NCBI GenBank assembly: GCA_963682055.1
Contig: OY821747.1
Span: 16,666,258 to 16,730,257, forward strand
DNA: 64,000 nt
Source: Primula veris
Taxonomy: Eukaryota; Streptophyta; Magnoliopsida; Ericales; Primulaceae
Direction: 5' to 3'
A program made the position numbers and the translations under genes. Shown piece after piece: positions 1 to 10,640 of the stretch; the stretch's first letter is position 1; each line of letters begins with the position of its first letter. The notes under the pieces are model-generated. The model was given only the letters and a program-made list of their open reading frames with translations, ran no database searches and was not told the DNA's origin.

Positions 1-1
1 C

Positions 2-340
2 ATATTTCTGAATCGGGATTAAACTCCAATAAACCAATGCAACTTCTCCCACAAAAATTATAATTACTTGGATTATATTAATGCTTGGAAAAATGTTTTT
101 TATTACCAAAACAAAGCGGAAAAAGTAGAACCTTCCTTACTCAATCAAGAATTACCATATTGGGTTTATGATTGTTTTTCTTCAATGAGACCACAAGATG
201 ATATTTTACCTGAATAAATGCATAAAAAATATGAGGATTAGATCCTCGGTAATCCTAAACTCCGAATTTTAGCCAAATTTACCATACTAGTTTCCAAAAA
301 GGATTAATATTTTCAGATTTGGAATATTGTATAAACGGTT
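2..340 (+). pseudogene. Decayed polyprotein-like coding scrap (uncertain)
   Basis: One plus-strand frame reads as protein-like sequence rich in Tyr, Trp and Asn between positions about 60 and 210, followed by a further readable stretch broken by several in-frame stops. The composition and a Tyr/Trp-rich segment recall plant retroelement or endogenous pararetrovirus polyproteins, but I cannot name the family. The left end is cut by the window. No start codon, repeat boundary or partner gene supports a functional gene. Confidence 0.22.
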
Positions 341-676
341 CAATATACGTTGACAATTGTAAGTCTTATTTTATTCGTTAGATATTATATTTTACCTTTA
401 TTATAGTTAATAAATATAAATTTAGTTCCATAAAACTAATTAGCAAGACAAACTTAGACAGAGAAATTGCCAGACTTATTAAAAAATAAGTAATTTTTAT
501 GAAAACATTTGTCTAAAATATACAATTTTATTATTTTACGTGATTCATCACAAAGTGATATCACTGTTGCACATGTCAACATCATTTAGTGCTTTACGAT
601 GATATTCATAATTAAATTTATTCCTTTTCTAAATTCCTCCATTTTTATTCAATATACACTCATCAGACAGAACAAT

Positions 677-861
677 CAGGTGCGAAGCCAGGATGTGTAA
701 ATGGGGGGTGTCAAAATATATGTACAAGTAACATATTTTTATGGGGGTGCCAAATCTACACCTAAAAAGAAATTGTACTAAAAAAAAATTACGTCACTTG
801 GGATTTCTAAAATTATGAGGGGTGCCGTGGCACCCGATCGTCCCCACTTAGCTTCCCTCTG
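677..861. mobile_element. hAT-type MITE, 185 bp
   Basis: An 8-bp direct repeat, AGAACAAT, flanks the element at 669-676 and 862-869. The ends form imperfect terminal inverted repeats: the left begins CAGGTGCGAAGCCAGG, and the right, read inward, begins CAGAGGGAAGCTAAG. An 8-bp TSD with CAG-type ends fits the hAT superfamily. The interior has G-rich tracts and a GGGTGCC/GGCACCC palindrome but no coding capacity. The ends resemble those of the element at 25385-25973. Confidence 0.7.
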
Positions 862-1948
862 AGAACAATTTTACATTATAACTAGAGAACTTTTTTTTTT
901 AAAGGGAACTAGAGAACCTATAATATGAAAGGCAGAGATAAACTAGTGATGCATAAATTGTTCATTTTTTTTCATGTTTTATAATAGTTGAGTGATGCAT
1001 CACTAAATCTATCTGATGACGAAATTGTTTTAGTATGATAAAATATTTAATAAACTATTTTAAATATAATTAAGGATTAAATATAGTTTTATCTAGAAAA
1101 TAGTTTTTAATTATTTTTGATTAACAGGGAAGTGGGGGCGGCAATTTGGATTTATTGCTGCATGCGGAAATTAGATCGTGGCCGTCCATTTATACTAAAT
1201 TGTTGAGATGATATTTGTCTCTTGTGTACCGTACCAGTCACAGTTTTTTTGGAAATTACCGTACCAGTCACATTATTTTTCTCTATCTCCTCTTAACTTT
1301 CTATTTTTCCCTTTTATTGGTTTCTTTTGTAAACAAGAAAACGTTATAAATTTATATTTTTTTAAAAACGATTCTGTGATGATTCAGTACAATAAATAAA
1401 TTTGAGGATAAAGAAATTTAAAACCCCTCCGGTTCCCCTTATCATCAATCAAACATATTTCATAATTAAATTTAAATTAGATATAGGGTTCATATTCCTC
1501 CCTTTCTACAATCAAATACAGTACTTTCGTACGATTAAATTAGCATCTGTCGGAATTGGTTTATTTTTCCTGAATATTTCCATATTTAAGGTATAGATAA
1601 ACAAGATCCCCAAATTATATTCATAAAATTATAACACACAACTACGGTACACCCGGTGCAATATAATTTAGCATGCACCATACACTAAAAAACCAACATA
1701 TATTAATGAATCCAAAAATAACTAAAGTAAAATTAATTCAAAATTAAAACTAACAAATTCTATTGGTTGACGCACTATTAATTATACTGCAACGGGTTCA
1801 CATCAGTGTTTCTCAAAATTATCCTATGAAAATAGTGTTTTAATGAAAGAAAGGAGTGTGAGATATTGAAAAGTGGAGATTGAATTACTAAGGAGAAACC
1901 AGATAAAATTGGGTTTTGGATATAATGAATGAGCGGAGAGAGAATTTA
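862..1948. other. AT-rich intergenic sequence, nothing recognised
   Basis: Long A/T tracts dominate. Two short plus-strand open frames near 1208-1399 and 1402-1596 have low-complexity Phe/Ile-rich translations and no recognisable domain, so I treat them as noise. A short repeat of 'accgtaccagtcaca' occurs at about 1229 and 1259. Confidence 0.5.
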
Positions 1949-2345
1949 CAGTAACGCTATAGAGTCAGACTGGCTCAACCAGACTGAATACCAGACAGTC
2001 TTTTATGTATATTTTGTTTGACTATTTAACAAAATAAAAACTCAAATATAATATGTATGAAACCCTAGTCGAGACTACCATAAACTTAAATATTAATTAA
2101 AAATATTTAAAATTTTAATGATTTTAATATATTTTATTTGACGATTCAACAAAATAAAAACTCAAATATAATATTATAGAACCATATTTGAGAATACCCT
2201 AAACTTAAATATCAATTAAAAATATTAAATATATGGTCGAATAACATACTTTTAAATTTCGGGGTGAAAATAAAATTTTAAATTTACATTAAAGACCGGT
2301 GTGTTGAGAGTCTGGTTGAGTGTATCTGGCTCATTAGCATTATTG
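1949..2345. mobile_element. Mutator-type MITE, 397 bp, 9-bp TSD
   Basis: The 9-bp direct repeat GAGAATTTA occurs at 1940-1948 and 2346-2354, immediately outside inverted ends of about 37 bp. The left end starts CAGTAACGCTA, and the right end, read inward, starts CAATAATGCTA; both continue to a shared CTCAACCAGACT. A 9-bp TSD is the Mutator/MULE hallmark. The interior holds an imperfect direct duplication of about 100 bp (near 2009-2105 and 2128-2225) and no ORF. It is non-autonomous and depends on a MULE transposase elsewhere. Confidence 0.75.
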
Positions 2346-2354
2346 GAGAATTTA

Positions 2355-3254
2355 ATTATATTCAAACATGTTTGCGGGGAGTATCAATATTTCTTGTGAA
2401 ATAGGGGACCATGAAGCAAAGTAGTTCTAACTTCAAAAGCACAGATAAATGACAAAGCAAGCAACACTATAGTGCACCCATGAACCAAAATTAAAAACGC
2501 TGTGACATATAATAAGAATGTGACACAATTGAAAACACTACTAAAAAAGTAAACCTTATTTGTCCCACCCAACTACAGTAATAGTGTATGGATATTTAGT
2601 GACCAACAATTGCATTTTCCTTAGTCAATCGGACATCAATATTCAATGCATTGCTTTTCATATAAGGTCATTTTATTTTTAACAGATATCGGTACAAATG
2701 GAAGTGAGGAATAAGAACCCTAAATAAATGAAATACAATGTTTTGTGAGCTATAACTCCATTTCAAAACTGATCAACTGAATAAGTAAATATATTGAAAG
2801 TTATGCAGAAATAATCAATAAGTTGAGCTTAAGGATGCAAACAAACATGTACTAAACAAACGCATTTAGATGAAGTGTGCACTCCGTTGCAATAAACCCT
2901 CCCGAAAGCAAAATAATTTTATGAAAACGTAACGTCGTCAAAACTCATTATCAACTTGGAATTAAATTAGGCAAATCCTATACCCTAGCTTGTAATGATC
3001 ACACAACACAAAAGAAGAGCACTAGCGATTTCATGATTATACATACGCATGCTTGATTTCAAAAGAATCAAAACAGTCCTCTTTAACTTATTTGTCCCAA
3101 CACTGTCATTTGTAATTTTGATACTTTCACTCAATGAATTACGTGTTTTTCAAAACATTACTATTTCTGAGTGCAGGTTCGGTGATTTATGCCATGTCGG
3201 ATGAGCAAGACATGCGGAAGATGGTGAGGCATGCCTCTATGCAATTGAACTATA
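2355..3254. other. Intergenic sequence without recognisable genes
   Basis: Ordinary AT-rich DNA. A minus-strand 62-codon open frame at 2384-2572 has a hydrophobic translation but no family resemblance, start context or neighbour to support it. Confidence 0.5.
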
Positions 3255-3780
3255 AGCTATAAATATCTTGACTTTGGTTTGGGCCATGGCGGTCAGCGCT
3301 TGTAAGATCATAGAAGCAATTTTCATAGCGACTTTATGACTATACGCATGGTACGTTGAATGGTATATATGACTATAAGTTTAAGACAATAAAAAGTTCG
3401 ATTTCGCTGCGTACATGGTAGCCGCTTTAGGCTACCTACTGTTTTTGAAATCCAATAGCATTCTTACCCATAGGATAGAGAAAATGGTCCAAAAAGAAAT
3501 TGTTAACTCACCTATACATATCTATATCTAATTCATATCTTTTATTACATTCACACATTATTTTAATACTTAAAACTGAGGAACTATATAAATTGTACAT
3601 AGACTTATATTTTTTAGTTTTTGACCGGTACTAATTACGTATTACTTAATTATGAGGAGATGGATTTTGAAGAAAATATTCGTGACGAAGTCGATGAAGA
3701 TCATATTAATTAAGTATTTTTGCCTACCCAGGCCAACTGAAAAAGATATTTATATTTGTCGCTTTTAAAATAGATTTTAA

Positions 3781-3782
<2 letters not shown>

Positions 3783-3819
<37 letters not shown>
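3783..3819. repeat. (AT)n microsatellite
   Basis: About 18 uninterrupted AT dinucleotides between the outer and inner left arms of the inverted-repeat structure. Confidence 0.95.
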
Positions 3820-3822
<3 letters not shown>

Positions 3823-3879
3823 TGGAGTTAGATATAGATATATTATTAAACTACAGTGTTATTTTAGATATAGATATCC

Positions 3880-4928
3880 TTGAAGGATAAATTAACAAAA
3901 CATACTACTTTTTAAACTAAATTAACAAAAACATACTCAAAAACTTTTTATTATAAAAAACATACAAAACAAATTTAAATTTAATGTTGTTTATTCTTTT
4001 CTTTATCTCTCTCTCATCTTACTCTCTCTCTCCTCCATTCTTTTTTATTACCAATTTTTCTATGTATTTTTTCATTCTTATCTCTCACCAATTTTTCTCT
4101 TTATATCTCTCTGATCTTACTCTCTCTCCTGCATTCTTCTATATATCTTTCTTTAATATCTCACTCTATTTCCTTCTTCCTCCACCACAAAAACACATCA
4201 CTAACTATCGAACATCATGTAGATTATATAGATATTCATATACATATAAATACAGATATATACATACGTAATACACAAATATTATACTATTTGATACCCC
4301 GTAATATATGAAAAATATATGAAATTGGTGAGATTGTTTTCTATTTATTGAGTTTTGATACTATTGTAAACATTGTGTATTTCAAGTTGAAATAGAAGAA
4401 TCCATATGTACAATATTGAAAGAAATTCATATGTAGGGTATAAAGTTTTGAAATTAGGGTATGAAATTTTGAAATTAGGGTATGAAGTTTTGAAATTAGG
4501 ATATGAAGTTTTGAAATTAGGGTATGAAGTTTTTGAAATTAGGGTATGAAGTTTTGAAATTAGGGTATGAAGTTTTGAAATTAGGGTATGAAGTTTTAAA
4601 ATTAGGATATGACGTTTTATAATTAGCATATGCATATTTTGTGAATTTTTAATCATTTTTAGAGAGAAATGGGGGATTAGCACGTGATAGAAAGAGGTGC
4701 GATTATTGTGTGTTAGAGAGATAAGTGCGATTAGAGAGAGATATGTTAGGTTAGAGAGAGATTTTAGATTAGAGAGAGATATCAGGTGAAAGAGATATGT
4801 TAAGTTAGAGACAGAGATTAGATTAAGAAATAATAAGTATATATAGTTATGTTTTTAATAATTTAAATTATTAGGTTATGTTTTTGTTAATATAATAGGG
4901 ATAGAGTATGTTTTTGTTAATCGTCCCC
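3880..4928. mobile_element. Fold-back (long-TIR) element, about 1 kb
   Basis: The ends mirror each other: GGATAAATTAACAAAA on the left, and the complement of GTTTTTGTTAATCGTCC on the right. Both arms continue with repeated 'acatac/gtatgt' blocks. Subterminal pyrimidine-rich TCTCTC arms at 3995-4165 pair with purine-rich GAGAGA arms at 4690-4830. The loop holds a 21-bp minisatellite. The short open frames here are low-complexity translations of these repeats. No transposase or TSD was identified, so the superfamily is unknown. Confidence 0.55.
4436..4629. repeat. 21-bp minisatellite, about 9 units
   Basis: Head-to-tail units of GGGTATGAAGTTTTGAAATTA with a few substitutions and one-base indels. 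The unit length is a multiple of three, which creates a spurious minus-strand repetitive peptide. It lies in the loop of the fold-back element. Confidence 0.92.
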
Positions 4929-5102
4929 GAACCGTTTATTATCATAAACTCATAGTCATATATACCATTCATTCAACCATGCCTATAATCATGAAATCGC
5001 TATTCAGCATTTCTTCTATGATCTTACGAACATAGCCGCCATGGCTAGTCAAAAGACTTCTAGCTTAGTCATTTAGGCAATATGTTGCAGAGATTTTCCT
5101 AC

Positions 5103-5206
5103 CATATTTTTAACTGCCTAATACTTAAAGTCCTTAATATTTCACTACAAAAAAAAATCATCATATTTTTAACTGCCTAATACTTAAAGTCCTTAATATT
5201 TCACTA
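5103..5206. repeat. Tandem 45-bp duplication at a CACTA end
   Basis: A 45-bp block ending in 'atatttcacta' occurs at 5103-5147 and again at 5162-5206, 59 bp apart and nearly identical. Each copy is followed by a CACTA-like terminus (CACTACAAAAA, then CACTATAAGAAAA). The duplication therefore copied target sequence plus the first bases of the element. Confidence 0.8.
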
Positions 5207-5346
5207 TAAGAAAAAATTCACATACTAACAGTTTTCAAAAACTGTTGGTTTTCAAAAACTGTTGGCAAACGATTGTCGCTAAATTTTAACAAAATAATAG
5301 CAATTTTTAAATAGTAAACTGATGGTTTCTGAACTTATTCATAGTG
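5202..5346. mobile_element. Small CACTA-type MITE, 145 bp
   Basis: The left end reads CACTATAAGAAAAAATTCA, and the right end, read inward, starts CACTATGAATAAGTTCA. The imperfect inverted ends span about 28 bp and finish in the CACTA signature. Two copies of an 'aactgttgg' unit are subterminal. No clear 3-bp TSD is seen, probably because of the adjacent duplication. It sits in the region where the next intron of the pectinesterase gene would be. Confidence 0.5.
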
Positions 5347-5415
5347 CTTAAACAGAAAAGAGGAAGATAATATAATTATGTAGCATATAACGGAAAAGGG
5401 ATATGCATGACTAAC

Positions 5416-7144
5416 CGACGGTAGCAGAATTGTAAGTAGTAACCCCAGGCTGGCCTGAATATAAAGAACCAGTAATTACAGTTAGACCCATATCATCTCC
5501 CAAAAACACCAAATTCCTCTTATTTAGCCCTACCCTAACGGTCTCTTCGTAAACCCCTTCCTTAATCCCAATCACAAACCTCTTTCCGAATGGCAAATCC
5601 TCCGGTGCTGCATCTACCGCCCCTTGCACCATCGTAAAATTACAACCTTGCCCTGTTAACATTAAAAACGTGATGGATGTGTCTCTGAAATCGAATAAAG
5701 TTTGATTACTAATTTCTCAGCTTAAGAAAAAAAACCAAAGATATTAGTAGGAAAAAAGTAATATTTACCATTGTTTTAAAAAACGCGATTCGTAGTAACA
5801 AAAACTTGATTCGAAGCCTAAAAAGCTTGTTTTTCCGCGTTTTGCTAAAAGTTTATGCTTTTAGCTAAGATTTTGTTTTTTTAAAACACTATATTTAATT
5901 TCTCGTAAAACTCGATTCAATGCTTAAAAAACTCGCGTTTCTGCTTTCTAGGCTGCTAAAAACTTACGCTATTAGAATAACTAATGGAACAACGCTTCAT
6001 CTAAAATTTTGCTTGTTAAAGCACTATATTTATTATCTCTTAAAAGTCGATTCAAAGCATAAAAAGCTCGTTTTTCCGCTTTCTAGGCCGTTAAAAACTT
6101 ACGCTTTTAGCAAAGTTATTGGAACAACGCTTTATCTAAGATTTTGCTTTCTAAAACACTATATATTCTACTATCTCGTAATACTCAATTCAAAGCTTAA
6201 AAGGCTCATTTTTCCGATTGTTAGGCTACTAAAGACTTGCGCTTTTTTACTCTTTTAGTATAGCTATTGGAACAACACTTTATCTAAGAATTTGCTCTTT
6301 AAAAAACTATATCTACTATCTCGTAAAAAAAAATACGATAAATTCAAAACGAATCTCTTTTTAAATAATAGACAATTTATCGTACAAAGAAGGAAAAAGT
6401 ACCTTTACAAACTGTAACATCCGTTTTCAAACCGTGAAAAATCCCGCCCCTATAACCAGAACCAAGGCCAGCAGAACTATCTTCCCAGAACCCGTCCCGT
6501 TCCGTCTGGGGCGTTCTCCATTTCCCTACGTCCTCACCGAATCGGTCGTAAGCAGCCAGCATGCTGAGCGCGTTGCTAGTCCACACGATCATCGTGTTGT
6601 TCATGAATGACATCGTCTGGCCGACCAGAGCAGTGGCGTTCACGTACTTTAAATTCGACCAGCAGTCGTACTGGAATAGCAAGGCGGCGCTTGTCCATGC
6701 GCGCGCGTCCTTGGTCCTACCACGTGGCACTGCCTCGGATGCCATCCCCAGCCTGTGCCCTGAGTTGTTAAGCACCTCCAGACAGTTTTTTGCGGCGGTG
6801 GAGCGGTTTAGGTTATCTTGGGACGAGTCCAGGATGGTTTCCACCATTGTTTGAGCGGTTTTTAAGTTTTTTGAAGATGATGATATAGCGGATACTATGA
6901 TGTGGGTTGGGTTCGGGTTGGGAGGAAGCTTTTTTAGCGAGGATTCGCAAGAGTTAGGGAAGCGAGTGGCGGTGCATGCATGGTGGATGTCGGGAGGGAT
7001 GGAGTCGTGGGTTGGGGGGACCACATGACGGTGGTGCGTGGCTGAGGAGAAGGAGAAGAGGAGGAGGGAGAGGAAGAGAAGGGGTGTCATTATTAGTGTT
7101 ATGAGTTTGGAATTTGGTTTGGGTTTTGTGGGTTTCTTTTGCAT
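5416..7144 (-). CDS. Pectinesterase/pectinesterase inhibitor, PME51-like, 5' part (2 exons)
   Basis: Type I pectin methylesterase, a secreted cell-wall enzyme that demethylesterifies homogalacturonan. Exon 1 (7144-6403) encodes a hydrophobic signal region (residues about 12-34), then the PMEI-type pro-domain with Cys57, Cys66, Cys121 and Cys161. After the 'TERDGFWE' linker comes the start of the PME domain ('DVTVCK'). A donor at 6402 (AAAG|GTACTT) and an acceptor before 5652 (AACAG|GG) join in frame. Exon 2 (5652-5416) gives the early PME strands ('[29 protein letters not shown]' region, through 'TTYNSATVG') and ends at donor G|GTTAGT. The catalytic motifs (QAVA, QDTL, DFIFG, GRPW) should lie in later exons, and I found none down to position 1. 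The gene is therefore either truncated by the transposons next to it or has an intron longer than 5.4 kb. Linker and pro-domain wording most resemble Arabidopsis PME51. Confidence 0.88.
5787..6345. repeat. Intronic tandem repeat, ~105-140 bp units, 4 copies
   Basis: Within the 750-bp PME intron (5653-6402), a unit containing 'tcgattcaaagcttaaaa' recurs at about 5805, 5909, 6045 and 6185. It is followed by 'gctttctaggc', 'aaaacttacgctttta' and 'ggaacaacgctttatcta'. Copies are diverged. The plus-strand 112-codon open frame over this stretch is a repeat artefact. Confidence 0.85.
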
Positions 7145-7934
7145 GGTGTTGATTTTATACTACATGTGTGTAATTATATGCATGTTTGTAAGTGTAGTTG
7201 GTTATGGGAAATGAGAGAATAATGGAGAATGGTGATGTGTGTGTGATTATTAGCCTATTAGAGAAATGGAATTGAAAGTTTGGTGGAATTGGGAGTCACG
7301 TGTGTTCAATTTAGTGATAGAGTTGTTATTGTGATTGGTAATTTGATGCTAAAAATGGAGATGGATTGAGAAATGAGATACCCACATAAAAAAGTGAGAA
7401 AGAGCTGTGTGTAAATTTGGTAAAAGGCCTATTTGGAGTTTTATGTGGAGTAGAATAAGTAAAAAAGTGATGTAGGAAGTAAGTGGTTTTAGTTTTGTGA
7501 CTCGTAATGTCCACTATATCTTCATATAAATAGCATGACTAATATTTGAACATCACTTATTTTTATCGTGACATATCCATATTTTTTGAAAGAACATATC
7601 CATATTTAGAAGTAAAAATATGATCATTCAAAGCTTTTCCTTTAAACTATTCAATCGCTAATTAAAAATTTAGAAATGAAATATTACACTTAATAAATTC
7701 ACACCATGATTTGTAATTTTGTGATTGGTTCAAATAAGAGCCAAAAGACAATAACGTACTTGTTTCAGGAACAAAAGGTAAATCTGCAATTTTCTTTTAC
7801 ATGTATCGGTGCAATTTGAAGTGTAAATTGGGTGTATATATCAACGCTCTTCATAATTATACTAGCGGTTTTAAAAAATCGATGTACAAAAACTATCATT
7901 AGTAAAGATGTCTTCCATTCTAATCTTCACCTCC
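7145..7934. other. 5' flank of the pectinesterase gene
   Basis: Upstream region of the minus-strand gene. The minus strand has TATA-like words (TATAAAAT at about 15 bp from the ATG, and TATTTATATGAA near 7525), but neither can be chosen as a core promoter from sequence alone. No other gene is visible. Confidence 0.35.
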
Positions 7935-8109
7935 ATTAAAAAAAAAAATATCCAAATAGCGATGAGTTTGTGGCTACTTTTGTTATAAGTGTAGTAGTTA
8001 CAGATTTATAACAGTATACTAAGTTGTGAAATTTTTGTAACATTTTTTTAAATCAGTGATAGATTTATGACATGTTTGACTCTCACAAAATCAATTTTAT
8101 TTTATAGTG
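7935..8109 (-). mobile_element. CACTA-type MITE, copy A
   Basis: On the minus strand it starts CACTATAAAATAAAATTGAT and continues with 'gagagtcaaacatgtcataaat', repeated 'gtcac/gttac-aaat' words, then 'catcgctatttggatatttttt'. The same order of motifs occurs at 15736-15919 and 43852-44033. The far end has lost the expected GTAGTG terminus. Non-coding; I infer it to be mobilised by a CACTA (En/Spm) transposase. Confidence 0.65.
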
Positions 8110-8395
8110 TTCTCCGGATTATATAGTCTTGTGGGTACATATTGTTGTAATTTAACATGGTTTTGTCGGGTTAATTAATCGACTTTGACCCAACGGTTAA
8201 GTGGTGTACACTTAACGTTTGAGCTCGTTCTCGTAAATTTTGTCAATTATGTACGATAAGTTTCGAGACGTGAATAGAAATTGGCTACTAAAATTCCATC
8301 GGGAAAGGGGGTAACTTTCAAGTGTGATGTGCTACAAGAGTTTGTTGGGTTTATCCCACATTTAGGAGAAATAGTCTCAAATAGTTTATATATCT

Positions 8396-8590
8396 TGTTT
8401 GACATATTAGCTCACATATATATGTATATAGATAGAGAGAGAGACAACAACATGATCTTTATTAATCATAATGTATGAATACAAGGGGACCCTAACCTTC
8501 TTTATATAGAAGATGTTAGGGTTATACAAGGTAAAAAGCCCAACTTAGGCCCACTATGAGTAAGGCCAAATAGTCCAATAATATCCTACA
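8396..8590 (-). repeat. 3' LTR of copia A
   Basis: Aligns along its length with 15171-15375, with the shared core 'acatattagctcacatatat' and a shared end 'aatatcctaca'. On the minus strand it contains a TATATAAAGA box, a plausible LTR promoter. The polypurine tract (complement of 'ctccccctttg') lies immediately to its right. Confidence 0.82.
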
Positions 8591-9479
8591 ATACTCCCCC
8601 TTTGGACGTCTTGAATTTTTCGTCTTCATGCAGTCGATCTGAGTCGAGTTCATTCGCAGTGCTAAACACATAAAAACCTTAGGGCTGAAAAACCCAATGT
8701 GGGACAAAACCGGTACCTAAGAGAAACTCTGTAGCCGAATGAAATAGGCCGAAATTCCATGTAATTAACTAACCACAAAACAGTGTGCCTCATCAAAACC
8801 TTACCAGAGCAAACCCAATGGGAAAATCTCTAATCGAAGGAAAAAGAGTGCAATAGTGGTAGTAGTAGGAGATTAACCACAAAACAGGTGCCTCATCAAA
8901 ACCTTGCTAGAGTAAATCCAGTGGAAAAAAACTCTAATGGAAGGACAAAAGAGTACACAGTGGTAAGAAGTATACAACAGGATACTCCCCATAATTTCGG
9001 CAATCTTAAGTGAGATAAGATGGAAACGTGTCTCGCTAAAAAATCTTGCCAAGAAAAACCCAGTGGAAAAAAAAACTTTGGTCTACGGACAAAAAGAGTA
9101 CACGAGCATGCGACAGGATGCTCCCTCTCACTTGCACACAACAGGGTGCGAAGATTTCGATTAAGTAGTAATTAGTGCAATAGGCATTCACCTGTATGCT
9201 TCCCCTCACTTGCACATGACTGGGTGCAAAGATTTCATATTCCAAAAAAGAGTACGAGAATTCGACTGGATGCCTCATTTACTTGCACACGACTGTATGC
9301 AAGAAAATATAACGTGGAATAAAACGAGCATTCGACAGGATGCTCTTAAACTTCATATGCGAAGATTTATTTCGACGATAAATGCTAAATAACATAATGT
9401 AGTCATGTCTCTCTTGATCGATAACAACAAGTTGTCTTCTATAACAAGTGTTTTATCTGGATCGTGAGACAGAGCATAT

Positions 9480-9860
9480 GCAATTCAAATATGTCTTATA
9501 CTAGCTCGAAGCCATATACATTCTCTAGTCGTCTCATAGAGCACGAGATCAGAGTGATTCGTTTGGAGTCATTCCAAGACCTCCAAGATATTGTCTTATT
9601 CCTAATGGTAAATAAATACCATGTTAGAAATATCACTTATGCGGGTCTGATAAGTAAACAACATCGGTATAACCGAAAAAGGGTTGCGTTAATTCGTGTA
9701 CCGAAGGGGGTAGGTACACTCGATGACGCAAAATGGGATAAGACAACCCTCATCCACAGTTACCTTAAGGTAATGGGAAAATGTCTTTTATGCCATTTCG
9801 ATGGCAGCGTGTTAGCGCGATGCTGTGTCGAGCTATACCATTCACAATAGACGAAATGTT
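9480..9860 (-). pseudogene. Copia A RNase H remnant
   Basis: Reading the minus strand across shifting frames gives a copia RNase H signature: a 'RYL-GT' like start near 9770, 'LFTYQTRISD' (the YADAGYLSDP region) near 9640, and 'YETTRECIWLRASIRHI' near 9500. Multiple frameshifts and stops are present. Confidence 0.72.
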
Positions 9861-10129
9861 TGTCCTAGCACATTAGACCAAGTATAATAATGCGCTTATT
9901 GTACTTAGATATGAACATCATAGTTCAATATCTTTTCATCGTCACATCAGGGACGGACTGGGTCTATATCAATGTCTAGTTATTGAACGATCATGGGAGA
10001 ATTTGACGACTTAGCGTCATGATGACTACAACGTCATAACACCTTATGGGTGTAGTCTGAATCATGGGCTTAGATTCAATTTTTACGGGACTCGATCATC
10101 AGGCCGAGTCACTACCGTGTCTTCCCAAG

Positions 10130-10640
10130 ATCCTTCATCTCGAAGGAAAATCCAAAAGTGGATCGCATAATAAAAACACGCAAGGGCATAATACTTGTTC
10201 AAGTATCCTAAGCTGATCAAGTACACACTTAGGCGGGTATACCACATCCGCTCGGATTATATTAATCCATATAGTGAACGTCTCACTTAATTGAGATCGT
10301 GTTCCGTGGTCAGGAACTACTTGATTCAAGCATTATGAAGTCACACAGGGACCTTCATCTATATCTCTTTGTCTAAATCCCCATAGAGATAAAACCGTGA
10401 CCACATTCATGGCTGCATACTCAGTTTTCCGGAAACTACTAAACTGTTAAAGTAGGGGACTGTTATAATGTCCATTGAAGAAATCAACCATCTCGTAATC
10501 AATTCCAAGGTGTGAGAGAAGCCTTGCGCTACTAGGCGAGCATTCTACAATCTCATTATTCTCATCACTCTTCCTTACGAATAACCAAATAAACGAACTC
10601 GTTTAACATTGGTGGTGTTGGAGCTACATGTCCGAACACA
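10130..10640 (-). pseudogene. Copia A reverse transcriptase remnant
   Basis: Minus-strand readings recover 'ARLVAQGFS' near 10,530, a 'DYE..' stretch near 10,490, 'YLYGDLDKEIYM' near 10,370, and a '..MWY.RLS.YLI' stretch near 10,230. The Tyr-x-Asp-Asp box is not readable. The longest surviving uninterrupted frame is 64 codons. Confidence 0.75.

Larger units (their letters stand above)
3255..5085. repeat. Large imperfect inverted repeat (outer arms)
   Basis: The segment at about 3255-3395 (around 'gtaagatcatagaag' and 'gaatggtatatatgacta') is matched in reverse complement by about 4928-5085. The arms are roughly 140-155 bp and diverged. They bracket the fold-back element at 3880-4928 plus about 480 bp of unrelated sequence. 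I saw no convincing TSD outside the arms. It may be an old transposon with long TIRs or an inverted duplication caused by insertion. Confidence 0.6.

Noticed and set aside
4436..4629. CRISPR-like regular repeats
   Set aside because: Units are contiguous with no unique spacers; this is a plant minisatellite.
4345..4683. 112-codon minus-strand ORF with a repeated peptide
   Set aside because: Produced by the 21-bp minisatellite; the unit is a multiple of three, so repeated frames stay open by chance.
5920..6258. 112-codon plus-strand ORF
   Set aside because: Lies wholly in the tandem repeat of the PME intron.
6561..6854. 97-codon plus-strand open frame
   Set aside because: It is antisense to PME exon 1, whose minus-strand frame has a signal region, conserved cysteines and splice sites.
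8896..9392. Several 60-80-codon ORFs with repeated 'tgcacac-gatgc' words
   Set aside because: They are in the 3' non-coding part of copia A and match no copia domain; the repeats are degenerate.
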